Assembly (NCBI GenBank): GCA_011037195.1
Contig: JAAEAF010000372.1
Span: 91,498-155,497, forward strand
DNA: 64,000 nt
Source: Triatoma infestans
Taxonomy: Eukaryota > Arthropoda > Insecta > Hemiptera > Reduviidae
Direction: 5' to 3'
The notes below the pieces were generated by a model that searched no databases, was not told the origin of the DNA, and worked only from the letters and a program-made list of their open reading frames with translations. Made by a program: the position numbers and the translations under genes. Positions 34,250 to 45,367 of this stretch are shown here, one piece after another. Position 1 is the first letter of the stretch, and each line of letters starts with the position of its first letter.

Positions 34250-35712
34250 CAAGAACAATTAGTGTCACACTTGCTTTATATGGACGACATCAAGTTATAT
34301 GCTCCATCTAATGATAAGCTTCGATGGTTGATTAAGCAGGTGGAGCAATGTTCCTGTGATATAGGTATGAAATTCGGGCTTGATAAATGTAGAATTATTA
34401 ACATTAGTAGAGGAAAGTGTGAGTTAGTCGGTTTTGAGACTGAGGAGGGTGGTTTTATAGAGGCACTGGGGGACGATGAGGTCTATAAGTATTTGGGCTT
34501 TCAACAGGCTAGGAATATTAATCACTCACAGATAAAGAGAGTGTTTCTTAAAGAGTATTTACAGAGAGTGAGAAATGTGTGCCGAACAGATCTGAATAGT
34601 AGGAATCTTTTTTGAGGCAATTAACACGTTTGCTATTCCAATCCTTACCTACTCGTTTGATATTATAATGTGGTCAGTAACTGACTTGGAAGATATTATG
34701 CGGTAAACCAGAGTTGAGCTGACAAAGTTCAGGAAACACCACGAAAAAGCAAGCAAGCTTAGGTTAACATTACCAAGAGAAGAGGGAGGCAGAGGACTCA
34801 TTAATGTGAAGAATTTGTTTGCAGGGCAAATTAAGTCGATGAGAGAGTATTTCTTTAAAAGAAAGCAGGACTCGTCATTGCTTAGGAGTGTATGTTCTGC
34901 GGATTTAGGGTACATGCCATTGAATCTGGCACACGAGAGAGTACAGGACAATGAACTGTTGATCACCAATGATGAGAAGCAAAGGGAATGGAGGAGTGTG
35001 GCTCTCCATTATAAAGGATCCGGAAGTGAAGGATGACAGGTGCAGACGTTGCCTTCATAAACCGGAGACAATTCAGCATGTATTGGCTGTTTGTAGTTCG
35101 TTGGCACAGACTGAGTATCTGCAGCGTCACAATCAGGTAGCTGGCATTATCCATCAGGGCATTGGTGTTAAAGTTGGATTGCTGGAAGAGAGTGTGCCCT
35201 ATTATAAATATAATCCATCTACTGTGCTAGAGTCCGATAGGTACACGCTCTATTATGATAGATCGATTATTACAGGAGATAGGTCCCATCAGGTACAAAC
35301 AACAGACCTGATGTAGTATTGCGGGACAAGCAAATGAAAGTGGCGCATTTGATCGATATTGCTATTCCTGGTGATCACAACATCAGTGTAGTCTGAGCGA
35401 AAAAGTGCCCAAGTACCAGTACTTAAAAGAAGAGATTACTAAAATATGGAAATTGGAAAAAGTTTATGTTGTTCCTATAGTCCTCTCAGTAACTGGGATA
35501 ATTCCGCAAGCCCTACATGAGAGTATTAAGACCTTAGGGCTAAGACAAGAGATTTATATCCAGATACAGAAGTCTGTCATTTTAAGCTCTTGCAGGTTGG
35601 TGAGAAAGTTTTTAGGTTGAACAGGTGAGAGTGCTTGCTTTGAACCCGTATCTCATCTTAAATACCAGCGGAAAAAGGTGAGAATAAAAAAATAAATAAT
35701 AATAATAATTAT
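34250..35712 (+). pseudogene. LINE with RT and restriction-like endonuclease, 5'-truncated
   Basis: This is the 3' half of a non-LTR retrotransposon of the R2/R4/Dong type, which inserts with a restriction-like endonuclease. In order: HLLYMDDIKLYAPS (RT catalytic Y-x-D-D block) in the 34262 frame, KYLGFQQARNI, then LPREEGGRGLINVKNL in another frame. Next comes a CCHC motif C-R-R-C-...-H-V-L-A-V-C (frame from 34969), a RPDVVLRDKQMKVAHLIDIA endonuclease core with the PD and following acidic residue, and a KYQYLKEEITKIW tail (frame 35405-35620). Stops and shifts near 34615, 34705 and 35395 kill it. It ends in an AATAA/ATAAT-rich tail at 35688-35712. Confidence 0.8.
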
Positions 35713-35725
35713 AATAGTCTCTATT

Positions 35726-35967
35726 AAGGTAAGGTAAGGGATTAGCTAAGTGGTTAGCGCGTTGGACTCCCACACGGAGGTCCCGGGTTCGAGTCCAGTG
35801 TTACCCTTAGATTTTTTCTTCCTAGGAGCCTCTACAGCTCACTGTTCGGTGATGGACAGTGTTGTCTGTAGCGAGAGAACACTGTCCGGAGGCCGGCAGT
35901 GCACTGAGAAGACTCCGGGCGCTAATGACCACAGATGTTGAATCGCCTTAAATTAAAAAAAAAAAAA
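35726..35967 (+). mobile_element. tRNA-derived SINE with perfect 13-bp target duplication
   Basis: AATAGTCTCTATT at 35713-35725 is repeated exactly at 35968-35980. The head has GGGATTAGCTAAGTGGTTAG (box A) and CCCGGGTTCGAGTCCAG (box B). The body includes TTCTTCCTAGGAGCCTCTAC, CGGTGATGGACAGTGTTGTC, GAGAACACTGTCCGGAGGCC, CTCCGGGCGC and CGCCTTAAATTAAA, then poly(A). GGACAGTGTT and AACACTGTCC form a 10-bp stem in the body. It is the most complete copy and could serve as the family reference. Confidence 0.92.
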
Positions 35968-36181
35968 AATAGTCTCTATTCAAAATAGAAATATAAACAG
36001 ATAAAAATTCATTCCTTCGGTTTCTACCAGACATACCTCACTGGCCCATGGCCGTCTGAAGGGTTGTCGTTTTTTTAATCAAAATAGATTTAATCAAATC
36101 AAATTAAACAAAAAAATTAACTAACTTAAATAATAGCTATAATCATAAAATAAAATAAATGATTTTACAGCAGACTTATTT

Positions 36182-37330
36182 TTACAAAGCAAACAAAACA
36201 GAAAAATAAATAATTATATTCCCAACTCTATATTTAGTAATTGAATTCCTATACCAAAGATATCTATAATTCCGTGCTATCTTAGCAAATTTCACTAGAC
36301 TGCCCCAGTCCTTACCATTTAGTAAGTCTTTAAATTCATCGTACGTTAATGAACTTTTCTTAATATATTTCAAGCGGAATTCTTTTAAAATAGGGCACAT
36401 AGCTATCAAATGAAAGACATCTTCTTCCTCGTTTCTGTTATAGAGTGAGCATAATTTGACCTGATCGGCAAAACTGTGCTTATTAAGGTATAACAGCTCA
36501 CCTCTTATTTTGAAAAGCCAACTAATGGAATTACCATCTAAATTTGGATTATAGATATAAGAGTTGCCCACCTCTAATTCTTTAAACAGTTTATACCTTG
36601 TACTGCTTGCTGATTTTATCCTATACTCATCCCTAATATCTTTATCTTTATTTTACCACTGATTACATCTTGTATATTCAGATTACATTTATTACAAACA
36701 TTCTGGACTTCCTTGTTCCTTTGCTTATTATTTCCCTCGCAAGAACATTAGAATATCTGGAAGCTGGCAGATTTAAGCACCTTTTTATGTAATTTAAATG
36801 TATAAATATACGTTGGAGAAAGATTTATCTCTAAATATATATTGAAATCCTGTGTCTGGGTAAATTAAAACATTTTTTTATAAAAAATTTCATTGGGATT
36901 TCGACCTTGTCGTACTTATGGTAGCCCCGAATTTTTGCACCATAGCAAAGTATGGAACGGGACGCTGCATTAAAAACCTTTAATTTGGAGGGGAAAGAAA
37001 TATTTCTATTAATTTTTTTTCTTTATGGAAGGAGTTTATGGCAAATTTAGAATGTTCAATTTTTTCTTTAAAGTGCTGCTCTAGAGAAAGTTTGGAAGAT
37101 AAGGTAATCCCAAGATATTTACATATATGTATTCACAAATTCTATTTTATTAGTTTTTATAATAACAATTCTCTCTTCTACCCGGCCGGCCTCCATTTCT
37201 AAAAACTACAATTTTAGATTTGTCTAAGTTTATTAGCAAATTCCAGACATCGCAATATTTAGAACAATATTTTTCCAGAGTTTTACTAATTAGATCCTTA
37301 TATTCTGATCCTCGAAACTAACAACATGCA
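36182..37330 (-). pseudogene. LINE ORF2 3' part on the minus strand
   Basis: The upstream part (near 37200-37270) reads LLINLDKSKIVVFRNGG, the thumb block L..N..KSK.MVF..GG of non-LTR RTs. Further on are ASRSILCYGAKIRGYHKY, resembling L..G.E.WG......, and the 129-codon frame at 36571-36182 with EEEDVFHLIAMCPILKEFR. The last is the usual EE....H....CP......R zinc-like tail, although one of the leading Cys is replaced by Tyr. The frames are separated by shifts. RT core and 5' domains are missing. Confidence 0.75.
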
Positions 37331-37929
37331 TGCTAATAAATATATGCACGCCAATAAATACGTTCACACTGTTAACTCCAAAATTAATGGCGACTCATTC
37401 ATACCAACATTTATGCTGGCATGGTGGAGCTCAGGAAATGCCTTCCTAATGTAATAAGTATAAGCATCCTTAGAGTCTGGTTCATCCAAGTTTGTGTACA
37501 GGGAGAACTTTGCTACCATATACAACATATTATGGAGGAAAATTTGAAACACCGATCAGAATTAATGAAAAGAAGCATGCTATGATGGATAAAAATCCCA
37601 GATGGAATTTCCTGATAAGCATAGCAAAATCAGAAAAACTGTAAATAAAAAAAATCAAATTTTTCAATTTTTATTACTTTTTAATGTCTAGAGATTTTTT
37701 CAGTTTTCTAGAAAATTTCTTCAAAGATTATCTTCAAAATTGTTATAAGCTTAACACGCACATGATTACTTATCACCTTTATAATGTGTCATATATCCAG
37801 GAACTTTGATTTTTGGAGGTTTCTATGGGAGCGGTATTCGTATCATAGCTTTTCTTTAAACTTAGTTTTAAAGTTCGCATATATACGGTTCTACCATCTT
37901 ATATATCAAAGCTTCACTGTATTTATGTT
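37331..37929. other. Unassigned DNA
   Basis: A 62-codon minus frame has no recognisable motif. The end contains weak family A-like interior (TTTTTGGAGGTTTCTATGGG near 37812). Confidence 0.45.
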
Positions 37930-38240
37930 GAGAGCAACTAAACTTTAAGAAAAAGTCACTGTAGTAAGAGAAAGTGATGTGATTGTTACACACCAGTTTT
38001 TTTTTTTTTTTACTTTCTCACATTCTGTGAAGAAAATGCTGTAATCTGTTGTTTTTGTACTCCCTTCCCAAAAGCTTAGGTCCACAGCTTCTAACACCCA
38101 TCTCCTGCTCCATGTTTAAGAGCAAATTTCAGCTTTCTGTCAGGCTATAGGCTTGGCACATTTAAGCTGCTTAGAGTTCTCTCCGGTAGTAGCATCCCAT
38201 AACGCCTGGCCAACGCCATCTTATTTTTTTTCTCTTCTCT
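37930..38240. repeat. Family A junction and flank
   Basis: AGTAAGAGAAAGTGATGTG, TTGTTACACACCAG, a T run and TTACTTTCTCACATTC occupy 37964-38022. The GTAAGAGAAAGT and ACTTTCTC ends face each other across a GTGTG/CACAC-type centre, so one family A unit ends where the next begins. The flank to 38240 is unassigned. Confidence 0.55.
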
Positions 38241-38689
38241 TACATTAAAATAAAATGCTGTATATTTTGTGTCTTAATACAAAATTCATTTGAACTCTTA
38301 ATGGGCCATTTGTCTCTAAACAAGTGATCATTACTATCCCAGAAGGCTATAAAGACCTCTAACCCAAATAACCAAGAGTCCCAACGTTTCGAAATCGAAT
38401 TTTCAAAAGAAACACTTATTTTTTGTCCCTTGAATACGAAAAAATGTTTTTATGTAATAATTTATGTGAACAGAATATCCCCACCCCTCGTATTATATAT
38501 AAATATATATATATATATATAATAAGTTAAAGTGATTTGATAATAAAGATATGGACATTTATGGAGGTGTATTAATAATAATAACGACTCTGGAAAGTAA
38601 ACGAATTCAGTTTCGGAATTCAGTTACACTTCAGATCCGTTATGCTTATTCGGCAGGGAAGACTATCTAACACACGCACTAGACAAGAC
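38241..38689. other. Unassigned AT-rich DNA
   Basis: TA runs near 38500 and no recognisable gene. TTTTCAAAAGAAACACTTAT with CCCTTGAATACGAAAAAATG resembles a weak family A piece. Confidence 0.45.
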
Positions 38690-38910
38690 TGAGTACGTGT
38701 ATATTTCACACCTGCAGAACCGAGACTTAAAAAAAGGCCTGCCCAGTCTAGGATGTCGTAAGAGGCGACTAAAGAATCACGCTCCACGTGGAACCTCACC
38801 CATTCTTTCTAATCTAATGCTCTTTCCCTTTGTTGGACCCAATTTCGCTCCAAGGGATTATCTATTGGATATCCTGGACTGTGGGGACATCACAACGTTC
38901 TTCTAATAAA
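38690..38910 (+). repeat. Repeat fragment with GTCG...CGAC hairpin
   Basis: GCCCAGTCTAGGATGTCGTA followed by AGAGGCGACTAAAG forms a GTCG/CGAC stem. Sequences of this kind (TGTCGTAAGAGGCGACTAA) are, from memory, frequent in arthropod interspersed repeats. It ends with ACGTTCTTCTAATAAATAAA, a plausible repeat tail. The 69-codon plus frame is not a supported gene. Confidence 0.4.
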
Positions 38911-38939
38911 TAAATAAAAACTCCTAATTCTATTCCACG

Positions 38940-39710
38940 TCCCCTTGCAAGTAGATGTCGTTTAGACTTGGACTGTAGTTTGGTGGTGTTACAACAAAAT
39001 TCCTCAACTTCTTTTCTTTCCCTATCTTCTTTTATTCGATCTATAGGCAAGAAGAAGAAGATGGCTCTGGAATCGACAAAACAGTGGCAAGTATCACTGA
39101 CTTGAATACTTTTAAAGCCACCGAGAAAAATGCCTCATAAGATGAAGCACCCTCTTCCCCATTACAGGAGCACTTTGGTGGTATTGAGACACTCCAGATT
39201 ATTCTTGGAGGCCGCATTATGTTCACGCACAGTGAAACTTGTTGGGGGAGTGAGGGACAAAGGAAAATTAGCAAAGGAGGAGTCCTGTTGGAACGGGTAG
39301 GCCTCCTTATGGAACATTACCACAATATGTGGATTCTCACCAAATCCTTTTTGTGGAACGGGTGACGATTTTTCAAAGTTTGGCGCGGAATTTCTTGTAC
39401 CGAACTTGGAATCGATGATATCACTTGACATCAAGCACATTCTGACTCCATGTATGTGGAAAAAACTGGATATCACGTCTGCTTGTTTCCTAATCCCAAG
39501 AAAGTTTATAGGCCCACAACTATGCACTGGAAGGTTCATTACTTTGAATTCCTTGGGAGCTTTATCAGCACCATTTCCCGAGAGAGAGAGAGACACACAC
39601 ACACACCAATTTCCCATCAAGGATATGTGCTTCCCTGCGGATTGTAGTCTTTTGGTCTTCGACCGTGTTGGAGGTGTTAATCACAACACCTTACCTTTTA
39701 TTTTTTGACT
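38940..39710 (+). other. Unrecognised region with long open stretches; possible broken coding sequence
   Basis: One plus frame is open from about 38940 to 39708 except for TGA at 39103 and TAG at 39298. A second plus frame is open from about 39048 to 39367 apart from a TAA at 39135. A minus frame of 152 codons overlaps both. A pyrimidine-rich run ending TTCGATCTATAG at 39035-39046 looks like a 3' splice site, after which GCAAGAAGAAGAAGATGGCT could open an exon (E-E-E-D-G-S-G-I-D-K in one frame). I recognise no domain. It may be a decayed gene, a transposon fragment or chance. Confidence 0.3.
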
Positions 39711-40545
39711 TCTTCCTACCCTTATTGACCTTTAACGGCCCCTGGTATTTTATTCATTAATGGTACAGAGTTGATGTAAGAAATAATTGCGGGGAGCATA
39801 ATGGAGGTCTTTTAGGTCCAAGCAGAATGTGTATATGTTTATTAGTCCAAGAGATAGTTAGGAGAGTTTCTCTTTAGGAGCGAAATCAAATTAGGTTGCC
39901 CGTATCAACTACCTCTTCGGGCCTAATTACTGTTGTTTTGGAAGTAACAGACGTTAATTTTGTTCTTGTTGTTAGACTGGATTACCTGCATCAAAGACGC
40001 TAAGAACCCTTGAAGAAGTGATTGGGGGGGCATCTTTCTACAGTGGAGGAGAGTTGAATCGCCATTGAATGATTTGGAAGTTATGTATTTCTTAAAATGA
40101 AATTTATAAACAAGGAAAATGGAAAAATTATTTATTTAATCAAAGGACAATGCTATTATTAGGTTACCATTTCAAGAGAGAATGAGAAAATAATGAAAAA
40201 TGAATTGAACAGACATATATATATATATATTTGATTTTTTCAAATTTATAAAAGAAGAATTACATTTTAAATTAAATATTTCTTTCATTAGAAATGCCAT
40301 TGTGATATGTACAACTGTATTGAGAATACAATGGAATATTCAATTTTAACCAAGCAATGTTAACCTCTTTTTCACCTGAGCACAATCACTTACCCCCCTA
40401 CTACACGTAATATATAATGTAATAAGTGACAAAGAGATGCGAGTTTCACAGCATACTTTCCTTTAGCATTTTATTAGATTTATAAAAAAATATATATTTT
40501 TTTATCTTGTCTCTCCTTTTTTTATGATTTTTATATATATAAAAA
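39711..40545. other. Unassigned DNA
   Basis: More balanced composition to about 40060, then AT-rich. No open frame, TIR or RNA recognised. Confidence 0.5.
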
Positions 40546-40985
40546 AAAATCTGGTGTGGAACCCTCACACTCCTTTCTCTTACTTTCAGTTTATAGAATT
40601 TAATTATTGACAAAGTTTCTTCAATATTATAATTTTTACAAAATGTTTATTTACATCTTACAGAAAAATTGTTTATTAGGAGGTTCTCTGAGGAATCTGC
40701 GACGTTATATTTCAAATGTATTTGTTCATTGTTATAGGCGCTCTCTTTTGGACTATAATGTAATCACTTTCCCGTAAGTGCTTGTCCCCTACCCCTCTAT
40801 ATTTATGTTAGGAAAATGAGTCAATTTTTTGTTCACACAAACACATAAATACTCACAAAGTAACAAATGCTAAAACGCATTTTTTCTCTAAGAAGAGTGG
40901 CCGACCTCATGTATTTCCGATGAAAATTCTATATAGAAGAATCTCTCCAGTTAATAAGAAAAAGTAAAAAAAGTAGAGCGATTTA
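40546..40985 (-). repeat. Family A, reverse, short version
   Basis: Begins AAATCTGGTGTGGAACCCTC with CACTCCTTTCTCTTAC and closes with CATGTATTTCCGATGAAAAT and GTTAATAAGAAAAAGTAAAA. Most of the middle modules are missing, so this is an internally deleted copy of about 440 bp. Confidence 0.6.
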
Positions 40986-41394
40986 GGACACATGTCTTAT
41001 GAGTTGAGATTTGAGGAAGCCAAGTTTACCGTATTAACTGGAACGAATGAGCTTTAAAGCTCCAAACAAAAATCTCAATTTTGTTTTGTTTTGTTCGTCT
41101 TTCTGCCACTCTGTTTATAAATTTGTTTGTTCCAACGTTAAACAAAAGTGGCCAAAGATTTTTTTTTTATGAGCTTTAAAGCAGACCTGTTGCTTTCCCG
41201 ACTGTTACCCATATTTAATGGACTAAAAAAGTATGGTGCTCAAGCATTAGAGCATGCCATGCTTCCAATTTAAAATGCTAAAAAAAATCAATAAAAATTT
41301 GTTAGAAATGAGCGGAACTTCTTCCTACAGACTGACCACCTGTAATAGTATCCAAAGAGAGTCTCCGCAGCAGAGAAAGAAATACAAAATGACA
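40986..41394. other. Unassigned DNA
   Basis: GAGCTTTAAAGC occurs twice (41048 and 41170). No gene is recognised; the 88-codon plus frame runs into family B. Confidence 0.45.
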
Positions 41395-41545
41395 GGACCA
41401 CTCTCTATACAGCGACGGAGACAGATATACAACACAGTTCAAACACCCGAGATCACTCGCCAGTCACTACGTGTCATTACCCTTTACCAATTTATTATAC
41501 TCTACCATTTTCAAGTGTAAAGTCCAGGCAGTCAGTGTCACTTAT
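41395..41545 (-). repeat. Family B repeat, inverted copy
   Basis: The complement reads AGTGACACTGACTGCCTGGA, CTTTACACTT, TAATGACACGTAGTGACTGG and GTCTCCGTCGCTGTATAGAG, matching blocks of the 2.1-kb and 13.8-kb copies in the same order. Confidence 0.55.
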
Positions 41546-43119
41546 TATATTATACAGTATTAACCATATTTTGTTAATTCATTCAAACCAGACTATTTCT
41601 CTACTTCAGCAACCCCATTATACCATCCATGAGGCAGATCTGTTTATTTGGTTACCAGATCAGTGGTTCATTTCCTTTGAAACCTACATCCCAACAATTT
41701 TGAATCATGAATCAGAGCAGATGTTCAATGGAATTCAATGCCACCAATCAAGCTAGAAATGCAACAGATCTCACCAAATATTGCTGTGAAAACCGTGCGA
41801 AAAAGTCAAAAATCAGTGAGGCTCGTCATGTGACTATCACCCCCCCCCCTATTACTGTAGCTGCATTTATAAATCATCCAGGAATGTCACAGAAGCTTGT
41901 CATATCCCACAAACCTATCTCCAAAACGAGATCCTTCGATGAAGTTAAAGTATACCTTTCTCCATCTCCAGTAAGTAATAGGAAAAGTGGTCACTGAGTG
42001 ATCAATCTGAGATTTTCAAAGAAGAAGTCGAACTATAATAGTCATTAACAAGTTCAAGAAGAGTTAACAAGGCTTTAATCAGTATTTGTGAAGAGTCATC
42101 AACGTTACTAATTCACACATCAGTTTATGTTAGCTGACTATTTCGCTCTAAAACGCCTTATATATCAAGCTAGTAATTTTTATAAGTTATTATTTCATCA
42201 GTAATTTTCTGAATGGTTTCTTTCGTCTAATCCGCTTATAGTAGAACAATGGAAGACTTTTATTTTGAGCATTATTAGGCTAGTTATACTAATTTTTCTT
42301 ATGTTTAATAAAAATAATAAAATTTTAAACGGAAACCAACTTTTTACACTTCCCATTAATATTGGGGCAGCAAATAGCTTTTATATGATGATACAACTGT
42401 GGAGAATTCCGCCGCCATTAATACACGAATGACGTAATAGTGGAGGCGGAAAATACGTTGAATATCGCCTACGATATATTTTTTCCTAGTAACAGCATAG
42501 AATGAACGAGATAATTATTTCAATATAAGAAAATAAACATAATTAAATTTTCCTAACTGAAAAACTTTTATCCCCCTTCATTTTCTATCTTCATTAATTA
42601 TTTTCACCACTTAGAGGGCTTTGCCCCGGCCCCCAGACCATCATTCTGGTTTCTAATAATTATTAAAATAAACAACAACAATACTTCCAGCTATAACTAA
42701 ATTTAGTTAAAAGCTGAGTTCAATATTATATAGAAATAGAGAAACTTCCTTGTTTTCCTTGAAAACCATGAAATCATTGACCTCTTTGGATCACTGTAAA
42801 GAGTTTGTTTAGTGACAGTATGTGGTGAAGTTTCTTACATCGAATTCGGATAATTTTGAGCTGTAAAGGTCAATTTGGTTTATTAGTCTCATCGAATATA
42901 ATATATTTTACAACATTAAATAAAGTACGCCCTCTCGTTTTGATCCAGCAGCAGGCATGTCATATTGTTTGCCAAAAGAGCGATTAAAAACCAAAAAAAC
43001 AAAGAATAAGCAGATTTTTTACTATTAACATAGAAGTTACACATACATTATGTTCAAAACACAATATTACACAAAAATAAATACGTATGAAGAACAAAGG
43101 TGTTTTTTTTTTTATTTTA
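41546..43119. other. AT-rich DNA without a recognised gene
   Basis: A 96-codon plus frame at 41707-41997 is Ser/Thr/Lys-rich with a PPPITV stretch but has no domain, and its ATG context and length do not separate it from chance. Nothing else stands out. Confidence 0.5.
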
Positions 43120-44080
43120 CTTCCTCTAACTCATAGTAACAGGAAGTATGTGTAGTTAATAATTATACCAGATTTAAGGAAATCCGTCCGGTTTTCTCTG
43201 AAAAAAACACAAAAAAAGCAAGTTTAATGAAAATCCTTGGAGCCGTATTCGAGAAAATCTCCAAAAATAAAAACATAACTTTTCTATAAAAATGCACTTC
43301 CTGTAAACCAACTTTCTTCAAACCAGAAATTTTGGCATCATATTTAATTTCTATTAAATTTAATTAGTAGATGATAGAATGATATAAACCGAAATAACCA
43401 TTTAGAGGAAAAACATGAACCCCCGCCCCCATACAAAACCATTTTTAAATGAATTTTTCCTGAAATGAAATTTCTTAAACGAATTTAATATAATATAACA
43501 TTAACCTGTCTATATTAGCTTCTTCGTAACTTCACTAGCCATGCTTAGTGAAAAAGTCTGATGTGAAGGAAGCAGGCTATCATAGAGTCAACCACAACAA
43601 CTATGAAGCCAGTGAAGCTTAACACATGGAGCATATCTTAACACAAGAAGCAAGGCTATCATGGAAAATATCTCTGATGCTTTCCAGCTCTGCGGCTCAA
43701 ACCACAACGATTAAAGGAAATCGTTTGGGCCTTTTTTTTTCTTGAGAAAATAAAAAAAAAAAACTGAAAAATTCACTCAATAAAGTGTTACTTCCGATTT
43801 TGACCGATTTTGTCCGAAACGTTAATGTCATGTCTCATCTTGTAGAACTTAAAGAGGATATATCAAGTTTGAACTGTTGTGTGATTTTTCCATTTTGAGT
43901 TATGCTGAACTCACACTCACAAACACACACACACATACATACATACATCAATTTCTAAAAAAAAAAAACACTTTTTCTGATTCAGGGGACCTCAAAAAGG
44001 TCGATTTTGGTGAAAACTTGATATCGCAAATTTGACACGATCGCAATACTTCTTACAGTAGTCAGAGAAAGTAAAAATGA
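43120..44080 (-). repeat. Family A repeat, reverse, with inserted foldback fragment
   Basis: Starts TACTTCCTCTAACTCATAG, then modules with TGCACTTCCTGTAAACC (43290) and ACCCCCGCCCCC (43420). The inserted foldback fragment follows at 43566-43712. It resumes with GAAATCGTTTGGGCC, TTACTTCCGATTTTGACC and GATTCAGGGGACCTC, and closes with AATTTGACACGATCGCAATA and GTCAGAGAAAGTA. Confidence 0.65.
43645..43709 (+). repeat. Long-arm fragment of the foldback element
   Basis: GAAGCAAGGCTATCATGGAA, AATATCTCTGATGCTTTCC, AGCTCTGCGG and ACCACAAC match the outer end of the long arm of the 12.7-kb and 54.7-kb elements. A second, poorer piece (GGAAGCAGGCTATCATAGAG with CAACCACAAC) is at 43566-43597. The hammerhead part is absent. 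Confidence 0.6.
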
Positions 44081-44093
44081 TTTTAACGAATGG

Positions 44094-44099
<6 letters not shown>

Positions 44100-44127
<28 letters not shown>

Positions 44128-44165
44128 GGTGTGTGTGTGTGTGCGAGAGAGAGAGTGTGTATGTA
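44100..44165. repeat. (GT)n-rich microsatellite
   Basis: GTGTGTGTGTGTGTG runs broken by GGGTG, then GAGAGAGAGA. The minus frame of 60 codons across it is an artefact. Confidence 0.9.
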
Positions 44166-44169
44166 TGTA

Positions 44170-44350
44170 AACAAAATCTCTATAAATGATAAATCGGAGG
44201 AAGTTCAAACTTGATATTCCATTAGATAATATCACCGCATCAGACCAATTAAACAATGTAACGTTGCAATTTTTTAAAGATAATTTCTTGATTAAATTGT
44301 ATTAATTAGATTAAGATATCGTCGGGTGAGTGTTTCAAATCAGATTGTTT
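44170..44350 (+). repeat. Family A 3' end, forward
   Basis: ATCACCGCATCAGACCAATT, GTAACGTTGCAATTTTTTAA, TTTCTTGATTAAATTGTATT, then GTGAGTGTTTCAAATCAGAT followed by T runs. This shows the forward 3' terminus and the GTGAG...TTCA motif in one piece; the middle of the unit is deleted. Confidence 0.65.
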
Positions 44351-44534
44351 TTTTTTTGTTTTTGTTTTTTTTTGTTGATCTGGAGGTTAATTTACATATT
44401 ATCGCCATAACAGAAACATGTATAAATTACACTTTAAACATTAATTTCTAAATGGCATTCTGGTTTGATTATATTCATAAAATTTATAATAACATTAATA
44501 TTTATAACGTGTGGATTTATGACTGTTTTGTATT

Positions 44535-44705
44535 ATTTAGTTATACAAGATGGTTTGGTAATGAACCTTAGTTACAGCCTCAGATTATTTTTATTTTTCT
44601 AGAATGAAATTATATTTTTTTCTATTATATCTAGACGTTTCAACAATATGTGTCATTTTCCAGGGAAAGAAAAACTCTTTTTTTTCAGGAATTTTTCAAG
44701 AATTA
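44535..44705 (-). repeat. Left arm of an inverted repeat, Penelope-like ribozyme relic
   Basis: Matches the reverse complement of 45650-45815: TTATTTAGTTATACAAGATG, GGTTTGGTAA, CCTTAGTTACAGCCTC and ATTTTTCTAGAATGAAATTA. On the minus strand CCC, TGGAAAATGACAC, then TTGTTGAAAC and GTC follow the layout helix I, CUGA-like box, helix II, GAAA, GUC. The CUGANGA box is not conserved, so it is at best a dead hammerhead relative. Confidence 0.5.
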
Positions 44706-45008
44706 CCATAGCTGGTGTTTTTTGAGTATTTGTGCTGATTTTAAAATATGAGCCAGGAACCAATAGAGCCTACAAAGGAAAAGACCTACAAAGAAGTTAA
44801 ATAAGTTCAAAATGTTTTAATAATAATTTAACACCTTTAAAAATATGGAGAATACCCAACCTACTGACACTACGTCATAAACAGACAAGAAATTTAGTTT
44901 TCAAATCAGTTAACCACCAGCTCACACAGAAGTAAGGTAGAACTCAATAATACAGCCAAACTAACAAGAAAAAATATATTGTAAAGTTTTTCCCTCTAAA
45001 CTAGCTAC

Positions 45009-45367
45009 TGTAACTAGTTTCAAGTGGGTTCGTATAGATAAAATACTCTAAACTTCAATAAAGAAAACACCAATTTATTGTTATAAACAATAAATTACAA
45101 AATAAAACACTTAATAATAATTACTTCACAGTTTAAACCACAAAAGTTCACTTTGTTCACTTTTTATACACTTTTCACAAACTAGTGACTTCGTTCGTAA
45201 CTGGAAAAACTCTCTCAACTCTCTGCGGTCCCACTATTTATACCGGTGGGGAATCTTCTAGAACTTCCTCGATTCCTCTAGAGAGAACTAGAGCGCCGTC
45301 AGCGCTTCCCAGCGGCCACTAGGAGAACCTGCTTTCTCTCCTAGATGGCACCACTGGCTGCGTTACA
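45009..45367 (-). mobile_element. Solo LTR-like unit
   Basis: The unit begins TGTAACTAG and ends GCGTTACA, giving TG...CA with 6-bp inverted ends. On the minus strand it has TATAAATA at 45242-45235 and AATAAA at 45080-45075, about 155 bp further on, as expected for U3-R-U5. GAGAGAACTAGAGCGC-type GC-rich sequence lies upstream of the TATA. No internal retrotransposon genes are adjacent and the 5-bp flanks (GCTAC, ATATA) do not match, so recombination or mutation has removed the duplication. It sits between the inverted arms at 44535 and 45650. Confidence 0.55.

Noticed and set aside
39162..39620. 152-codon minus frame as a gene
   Set aside because: Two plus frames are equally open in the same place and none shows a domain; listed only as an unrecognised region.
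41707..41997. 96-codon plus frame
   Set aside because: Low-complexity Ser/Thr/Lys-rich product with no recognisable family; not above chance.
45009..45367. Full LTR retrotransposon
   Set aside because: Only one LTR-like unit is present and no gag or pol sequence is adjacent.
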